Assembly (NCBI GenBank): GCA_001941065.1
Contig: MSHJ01000018.1
Location: 62,001 to 126,000 of the forward strand
Reading direction: 5' to 3'
From: Alistipes sp. Zagget8
GTDB lineage: Bacteria; Bacteroidota; Bacteroidia; Bacteroidales; Rikenellaceae
DNA: 64,000 nt
Shown here piece by piece: positions 59,496 to 64,000 of the stretch. Position 1 is the first letter of the stretch. Every line of letters starts with the position of its first letter. The position numbers and the translations under genes are program-made. The notes under the pieces were generated by a model, which ran no database searches, was not told where the DNA came from, and saw only the letters and a program-made list of their open reading frames with translations.

Positions 59496-59503
59496 CAAAT
59501 TTA
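59496..59503 (-). promoter_or_regulatory. Minus-7 element for crcB
   Basis: TAAATTTG on the minus strand, 32 bases before ATG 59463. The upstream TTG is only 15 bases away, short for this promoter class. Confidence 0.45.
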
Positions 59504-59570
59504 AGCAAAAAATGATAACAATCCGTTCTATTTTTTGCCCGAATAGGTGGAAAAATTATCAGAATCTGCT

Positions 59571-60827
59571 TTACGAGTCCCGGGTTTGTCCGTCTCCTGA
59601 AACGACGTACTTGTAGGTCGTGAGCTCGGGAAGCCCCATCGGACCCCGTGCGTGGAGCTTCTGCGTCGAGATGCCGACCTCGGCGCCGAAGCCGAACTGG
59701 CCCCCGTCGGTGAAGGCCGTCGAGACGTTGACGTAGACGCACGCCGCATCGACCCGCTGCGTGAACTGCCGCGCCGTCTCGGCATTCTCGGTGACGATCG
59801 CTTCGCTGTGCCGCGAGGAGTAGCGGGCGATGTGCGCGAGGGCTTCGTCCGGCGAACCGACGGTTTTGACCGCCAGTTTGTAATCGAGGAACTCGGTGCC
59901 GAAATGTTCCTCCTCGGCGGGGCGGAGCTGGCAGGCGGGGTAGCGGCCCGCAAGGGCGGCGTAAGCCTCCGTGTCGGCGTAGATCGTGACCCGTTTGGCG
60001 GCCATCGGGTCGCACAATTCCGCGAGGTCTGCGAGCCGTCCGCGGTGGACGATGAGGCAGTCGAGGGCGTTGCAGACGCTCACGCGGCGCGTCTTGGCGT
60101 TGCAGATCACGGCACGGCCCTTCGTGAGGTCGCCGTCTGCATCGAAATAGGTGTGGACGATGCCTGCGCCGGTCTCGATGACGGGGATGCGGGCGTTCTC
60201 ACGCACGAAGCGAATCAGGCCCGCGCCGCCGCGAGGAATCACCACATCGACATAGCCCACGGCGTTGAGCAGTTCTGCCACGGCTTCGTGGCCGGAGGGC
60301 AGCAGCGTGAAGGCCGCCGGGTCGATGCCCTCGTCGCGGAGCGCCGCGTGGAGCAGGGCGGCGATCGCCTCGTTGGAGTGGCGGGCGTCGCTGCCGCCCT
60401 TCAGCACGCAGGCGTTGCCCGTTCGGAGGCACAGCGAGAAGATGTCGGCCGTGACGTTGGGACGCGCCTCGCAAATCATCCCCACGACGCCGAACGGAAC
60501 ACGGACCTTGCGGATAGACAGGCCGTTGGGGCGTGTCCATTCGTCGATCGTCGTGCCCTGCGGTGCGGGGAGTCCGGCGACGGATTCCATGTCGGAGGCG
60601 ATGCCTGCGATGCGTTCGGGCGTCAGCCGCAGGCGGTCGCGCAGGGGCGAGTCGGCGGCCATGGCTTCGAGGTCGCGGGCGTTGGCCGCGAGCAGTTTTT
60701 CCGCGTTTTCCCGGAGCAATGCGGCCGCTTTCACGATGGCGCGGCTTAACGTTGCAGTATCGGTCCGGGCCAGCTCGGTCCCGGCACGGCGGGCGGCGGC
60801 GAAAAGGGTTTCGTATGTTGTGTCCAT
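59571..60827 (-). CDS. proA: Glutamate-5-semialdehyde dehydrogenase (gamma-glutamyl phosphate reductase)
   Basis: This encodes 418 residues of the ALDH-like family: [59 protein letters not shown] and [23 protein letters not shown], with the catalytic Cys in VCNALD. It follows proB by one base (proB stops at 60829, proA starts at 60827). It makes glutamate-5-semialdehyde in proline synthesis. Confidence 0.97.
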   Translation of the reverse strand: MDTTYETLFAAARRAGTELARTDTATLSRAIVKAAALLRENAEKLLAANARDLEAMAADSPLRDRLRLTPERIAGIASDMESVAGLPAPQGTTIDEWTRPNGLSIRKVRVPFGVVGMICEARPNVTADIFSLCLRTGNACVLKGGSDARHSNEAIAALLHAALRDEGIDPAAFTLLPSGHEAVAELLNAVGYVDVVIPRGGAGLIRFVRENARIPVIETGAGIVHTYFDADGDLTKGRAVICNAKTRRVSVCNALDCLIVHRGRLADLAELCDPMAAKRVTIYADTEAYAALAGRYPACQLRPAEEEHFGTEFLDYKLAVKTVGSPDEALAHIARYSSRHSEAIVTENAETARQFTQRVDAACVYVNVSTAFTDGGQFGFGAEVGISTQKLHARGPMGLPELTTYKYVVSGDGQTRDS

Positions 60828-60828
60828 C

Positions 60829-61920
60829 TTATTCCAGATATAGATAATCGCAGTGTATCATCGGTTTAAGGCCCTTGCGGCCCAGGTTGCGGCGTGCCGT
60901 GGCGCTGTCGCACGAGATGCGGCCCACGCCCAGCGGCGTGCCTTCGGGCGAGAGGATGCGCACGATGTCGTCGCATTCGAAATCCCCCTCGACATCCGTG
61001 ACTCCCACGGCGAGGATGCTTGCGGCCTTGCTCTGCGAAATGGCCGCCGCGGCTCCGGCGTCGAGGAGCAGGGCCCCCTTGGCGAAGCCTTCGCTGCTGG
61101 CGATCCATTTCTTGACCCCCGAGGCGGGTCGGGGCGCCGCTTCGAAGCGCGTGCACACGACGTCGCGGCCCGTGAGAACGAGGTCCGTCAGAATGCCGTC
61201 GCGGCGGCCGTTGGCGATCACGACCTCGATGCCCTCGGCCGCGGCACGTGACGAGATGCGGCTTTTGGTCGTCATGCCTCCGCGGCCCCGCGAGGAGCGT
61301 GCGGTATCGATATACTGCGAGAGGTCGCGGCCCGGGGCCACGCGGCGGATCACCTGCGACGCGGGGTCCGAAGGCGAACCGTCGTAGATGCCGTCGATGT
61401 TGCTCAGGATGATGAGCGCCTCGGCGTCCATCATCGCGGCCACGAGCCCCGAGAGTTCGTCGTTGTCGGTGAACATCAGTTCGGTGACCGAGATCGTGTC
61501 ATTTTCATTGACGATCGGGACGACGCCCGCGGTGAGCATCGCCTCCATGCAGTTGCGCTGGTTGAGGTACTGACGCCGCGTGGAGAGGCTCTCCTTGGTG
61601 GTGAGCACCTGTCCGCAGGCGATGCCGTATTCGTTGAAGAGGTCGTAGTAGCGGTTCAGCAGTTTCACCTGCCCCACGGCCGAGAAGAGCTGGCGGGCCG
61701 AGACGGTGTCGATGCGTCCGACGCGGGGTTCGAGGATGCTGCGCCCCGAGGCCACTGCTCCCGACGAGACGAGGATAACCTCCACGCCCGCACGGTAGAG
61801 CCCCGCGACCTGGTCCACGAGGGCCGAGATGCGCGTGGTGTCGGGCCGGCCGTCTTCGCGGGTCAGCACGTTGCTGCCGATCTTGATGACGATGCGGCGG
61901 TATTTTCGCGATTTGTCCAT
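60829..61920 (-). CDS. proB: Glutamate 5-kinase
   Basis: This encodes 363 residues. The amino-acid kinase domain ([86 protein letters not shown]) is followed by a PUA domain at the C-terminus ([22 protein letters not shown] ... [14 protein letters not shown]). It makes glutamate 5-phosphate, the first step to proline. ATG 61920 is preferred to one 33 bases upstream because the kinase motif begins shortly after. Confidence 0.96.
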   Translation of the reverse strand: MDKSRKYRRIVIKIGSNVLTREDGRPDTTRISALVDQVAGLYRAGVEVILVSSGAVASGRSILEPRVGRIDTVSARQLFSAVGQVKLLNRYYDLFNEYGIACGQVLTTKESLSTRRQYLNQRNCMEAMLTAGVVPIVNENDTISVTELMFTDNDELSGLVAAMMDAEALIILSNIDGIYDGSPSDPASQVIRRVAPGRDLSQYIDTARSSRGRGGMTTKSRISSRAAAEGIEVVIANGRRDGILTDLVLTGRDVVCTRFEAAPRPASGVKKWIASSEGFAKGALLLDAGAAAAISQSKAASILAVGVTDVEGDFECDDIVRILSPEGTPLGVGRISCDSATARRNLGRKGLKPMIHCDYLYLE

Positions 61921-62010
61921 TATGTTTAAAACTAACCTATTCATGTATTCCATACCGGAGGACGGCAGCGCAGACCGGACGAAAGCGGCGTGCTCGTTCT
62001 CCGCCCCTAA

Positions 62011-62031
62011 AACCCGCTTCCTAAACGGGTT
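62011..62031 (-). terminator. Short hairpin at the end of the response-regulator gene
   Basis: AACCCG/CGGGTT with a TTTT on the minus-strand 3' side covers the stop codon. The stem is only six base pairs, so it is weak. Confidence 0.35.
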
Positions 62032-62695
62032 CGTATTTGTAACCCACGCCTTTGACCGTCACGATGCGTTCGTCGCCGATCTTCTGGCGCAGTTTGCGGA
62101 TGTGGACGTCGATCGTGCGGTCGCCGACGACCACCTCCGTGCCCCAGATCTTGGCGTAAATCTCCTCGCGGGGGATCAGCCGTCCCGGCGACGAGTAGAG
62201 CAGGTCCAGCAGCGCGAACTCCTTGCGCGGCAGGGTGATCTCCTGCCCGTCGAGGATCACCGTGTAGCGGTCGCGGTCGACCGTGAGGCCCGGAGCCGGA
62301 GGCGTTGCAGGCTCGGCGTCGGCGTCGATGCGCTTGAGGATCGCCTGCACGCGGCTCACCAGCAGCTTCATCTTGATCGGCTTGGTCAGGTAGTCGTCCG
62401 CGCCCACGCCGAAGCCCGCCAGCTGCTGCTGTTCCTCGCCCAGCGCCGAGAGGAAAACCACCATCGTGTCCTTCAGCACGGGGTTTTCGCGGATGGCCCG
62501 GCAGGTCTGTGCACCGTCCATCACGGGCATCATCATGTCCAGCAGAATCAGGTGCGGACGGCACTCGAGGGCCACTTTCAGCGCCTCGGCGCCGTTCTCG
62601 GCGGTGAAAACTTCATAACCCTCGCGGACGAGGTTGTAACGGACGAATTCGAGGATGTCGACCTCGTCGTCGACCAGCAGGATGCGATGACTCAT
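62021..62695 (-). CDS. OmpR/PhoB-family response regulator
   Basis: This encodes 224 residues. The receiver is intact: ILLVDDEVDILEF (acidic pair), LILLDMMMPVMDGAQ (phospho-Asp), VVFLSALGEEQ (Ser) and DDYLTKPIKMKLL (Lys). The winged-helix DNA-binding domain follows (LPRKEFALLDLLYSSPGRLIPREEIYAKIWG, VGDRTIDVHIRKLRQKIGDERIVTVKGVGYKYE). No histidine kinase is adjacent, so its signal is unknown. ATG 62695 is the only start that begins at strand 1. It diverges from the helicase gene. Confidence 0.95.
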   Translation of the reverse strand: MSHRILLVDDEVDILEFVRYNLVREGYEVFTAENGAEALKVALECRPHLILLDMMMPVMDGAQTCRAIRENPVLKDTMVVFLSALGEEQQQLAGFGVGADDYLTKPIKMKLLVSRVQAILKRIDADAEPATPPAPGLTVDRDRYTVILDGQEITLPRKEFALLDLLYSSPGRLIPREEIYAKIWGTEVVVGDRTIDVHIRKLRQKIGDERIVTVKGVGYKYEPV

Positions 62696-62795
62696 GGTTT
62701 CGGTTTTAGGCGGCGGACCCGTCGTGCGGGACCGCACATGGCGGATAACTTTGCGAAGATAGTGATTTTCCGGCGAAAAATCCAATAAATTGTCG

Positions 62796-62803
62796 TACCT
62801 TTG
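62796..62803 (+). promoter_or_regulatory. Minus-7 element for the DEAD-box helicase
   Basis: TACCTTTG, 20 bases before ATG 62823. The TTTG partner was not found at the right distance. Confidence 0.5.
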
Positions 62804-62822
62804 ACCTTTCAAATAATTCTGT

Positions 62823-64000
62823 ATGACCAACGAAGCTGATTTCAGCACATTGGGCCTCAGCGAGCAGATGCTCGAAGCGGTCCGCGCAAAAGGGTTCGAA
62901 ACTCCCACATCCATTCAACGACTCACGATTCCCCGCCTCTTTCCGGCGAAAACGACATCATCGCACAATCCCAGACCGGCACGGGCAAGACGGCCGCTTT
63001 CGGACTCCCGATACTCCAGCAGATCGAACATTCGACGGAAGGGGTGCAGTCCATCATTCTCGTCCCGACGCGCGAGCTGGCCGTGCAGGCCGCCGAGGAG
63101 CTGCTGAGCTTCAACGCCGGGCGGCGTCTCTCGATCACGGCCATCTACGGAGGGGCCGCGATAAGCGAGCAGCTGCGACGGCTGTCGCGGGGCGTCGACA
63201 TTGTCGTGGGCACTCCGGGCCGTGTGCTGGACCACATCCGCCGCGGCACGCTCAAACTCGACAAAGTGCGTTTCCTGGTGCTCGACGAGGCCGACGAGAT
63301 GCTGAACATGGGCTTCGTAGAGGATGTCGAGGAGATCATGAGCCACACGAGCGACGACCGCCGCGTGCTGCTGTTCTCGGCCACGATGCCCGAACGGATC
63401 GTCCGGCTGTCGGAGGCGTATATGCGCAATACGGAGATGCTGCGCATCGAGTCGCAGCACCTGACCGTCGACCTGACCAACCAGATCTATTTCGAGGTCC
63501 GCGAGGCCGACAAGTTCGACGCCATGACGCGCATCATCGACATCGAATCCGATTTCTACGGCATCGTCTTCTGCCGCACGAAGATCGGTGTGGACGAGGT
63601 GGCGACGCGCCTTGCGGCGCAGGGATATTCCGCCGAGGGGCTGCACGGAGACGTGTCGCAGGCCCAGCGCGAGAAGATACTCCGCAAATTCCGCGACAAG
63701 GCGGTCAACATACTGGTGGCCACCGATGTGGCCGCACGCGGCATCGACGTGTCGAACCTTTCGCACGTCATCAACTACTCGCTGCCGCAGGATTCGGAGA
63801 GTTACGTCCACCGCATCGGCCGCACAGGCCGCGCGGGGCGTCAGGGAACGGCCATCACTTTCATCTCGGGCGCCGAGCTGCGGCGTTTCAACTGGATGAT
63901 GCGCGACATCAAGGCCGACATCAAGCGCGAAACGCTTCCCTCGCCCCAGGACATCGTGGCGATGAAGCGTGCCAAAATCAAGGACGACCTGCAGGAGATC
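62823..64000 (+). pseudogene. DEAD-box RNA helicase, frameshifted and cut by the window edge
   Basis: From ATG 62823 the Q-motif region reads FSTLGLSEQMLEAVRAKGFETPTSIQRLTIP. After about window position 62942 the family sequence continues in another frame: SGENDIIAQSQTGTGKTAAFGLPILQQ, then VPTRELAVQ, VGTPGRVLDH, VLDEADEM, FSATMPERI, VATDVAARGIDV and HRIGRTGRAG, open to the right edge. One base appears to be missing from the T-run at 62940-62942. As read, translation from the ATG would stop at 63107 after 94 residues, short of the motor. A sequence error or a recent mutation is likely; DEAD-box helicases unwind RNA in ribosome assembly and RNA decay. Confidence 0.88.

Noticed and set aside
59464..59570. 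Fluoride riboswitch before crcB
   Set aside because: The region is short and AT-rich with no crcB-motif pseudoknot sequence recognised; only a minus-7 element is visible.
62936..62944. Programmed -1 ribosomal frameshift in the DEAD-box gene
   Set aside because: CTCTTTCC is not a recognised slippery heptamer and no stimulatory pseudoknot is apparent; a missing base is simpler.
1..64000. tRNA or rRNA genes
   Set aside because: Intergenic gaps were read on both strands and no cloverleaf with a plausible T-loop (GTTCAAATC-like) or rRNA signature was found.

Overview
The window looks like a chromosome segment from a GC-rich member of the Bacteroidales, most like Alistipes (Rikenellaceae). Evidence: promoters of the Bacteroidota type (TTTG, about 20 bases, then TAnnTTTG), two SusC/SusD loci with FecI/FecR-type sigma and anti-sigma partners, an RnfBCDGEA cluster preceded by rseC, lipoproteins with BACON and DUF5689-type domains, and anaerobic energy genes (pyruvate:ferredoxin oxidoreductase, acetate kinase, butyrate kinase). 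The genus is an inference; no rRNA gene is present.

Layout. 0-4.3 kb: the end of nifJ, two lipoprotein genes, a structured non-coding RNA candidate resembling the Bacteroidales-1/6S type, and rplU-rpmA on the minus strand. 4.4-6.6 kb: a tightly overlapping three-gene operon of unknown function (degenerate receiver, membrane-anchored helical-repeat protein, degenerate GT2 glycosyltransferase). 6.7-15.4 kb: housekeeping genes (cysQ, trkA, a GH3-family protein, a deoxynucleoside kinase, rsmF, a MerR regulator, a Nif3-like protein and its zinc-ribbon partner). 15.6-22.9 kb: nadE-rseC-rnfBCDGEA, apparently one operon. The glutaminase domain of this NadE lacks the expected nucleophile cysteine.

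23.2-48.9 kb is the accessory region. The first nutrient-uptake locus has an ECF sigma factor, FecR, a SusC split by a 22-bp tandem duplication, SusD and two BACON/DUF5689 lipoproteins. The second has a serine-type sulfatase, a BACON lipoprotein, FecR, SusC, SusD, an FN3/PQQ-propeller lipoprotein, an exported TIM-barrel protein, a DUF6528-like lipoprotein, a glycerophosphodiester phosphodiesterase, a second ECF sigma factor and a second serine-type sulfatase. No glycoside hydrolase or polysaccharide lyase is seen in either, so the cargo may be a small sulfated or phosphodiester-linked molecule rather than a long polysaccharide.

49.3-64 kb: core genes again (hpt, queE, a DivIC/FtsB-like gene, thiL, aroQ, pyk, a flippase, ackA-ptb-buk, crcB, proBA, an orphan OmpR-type response regulator and a DEAD-box helicase that carries a frameshift and runs off the right edge). 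PFOR, Ptb-Buk/AckA and Rnf fit together as a fermentative energy module: reduced ferredoxin from 2-oxoacid oxidation feeds Rnf, and acyl-CoA is turned into acyl phosphate and then ATP.

Two kinds of dispersed repeat run through the window. One is a 65-78 bp two-hairpin element with a conserved G-rich linker. All six copies lie 34-63 bases upstream of a start codon, and stem sequences co-vary between copies. The other is a roughly 140-bp element in two copies. No tRNA, rRNA, CRISPR array, intact insertion sequence or prophage gene was found.
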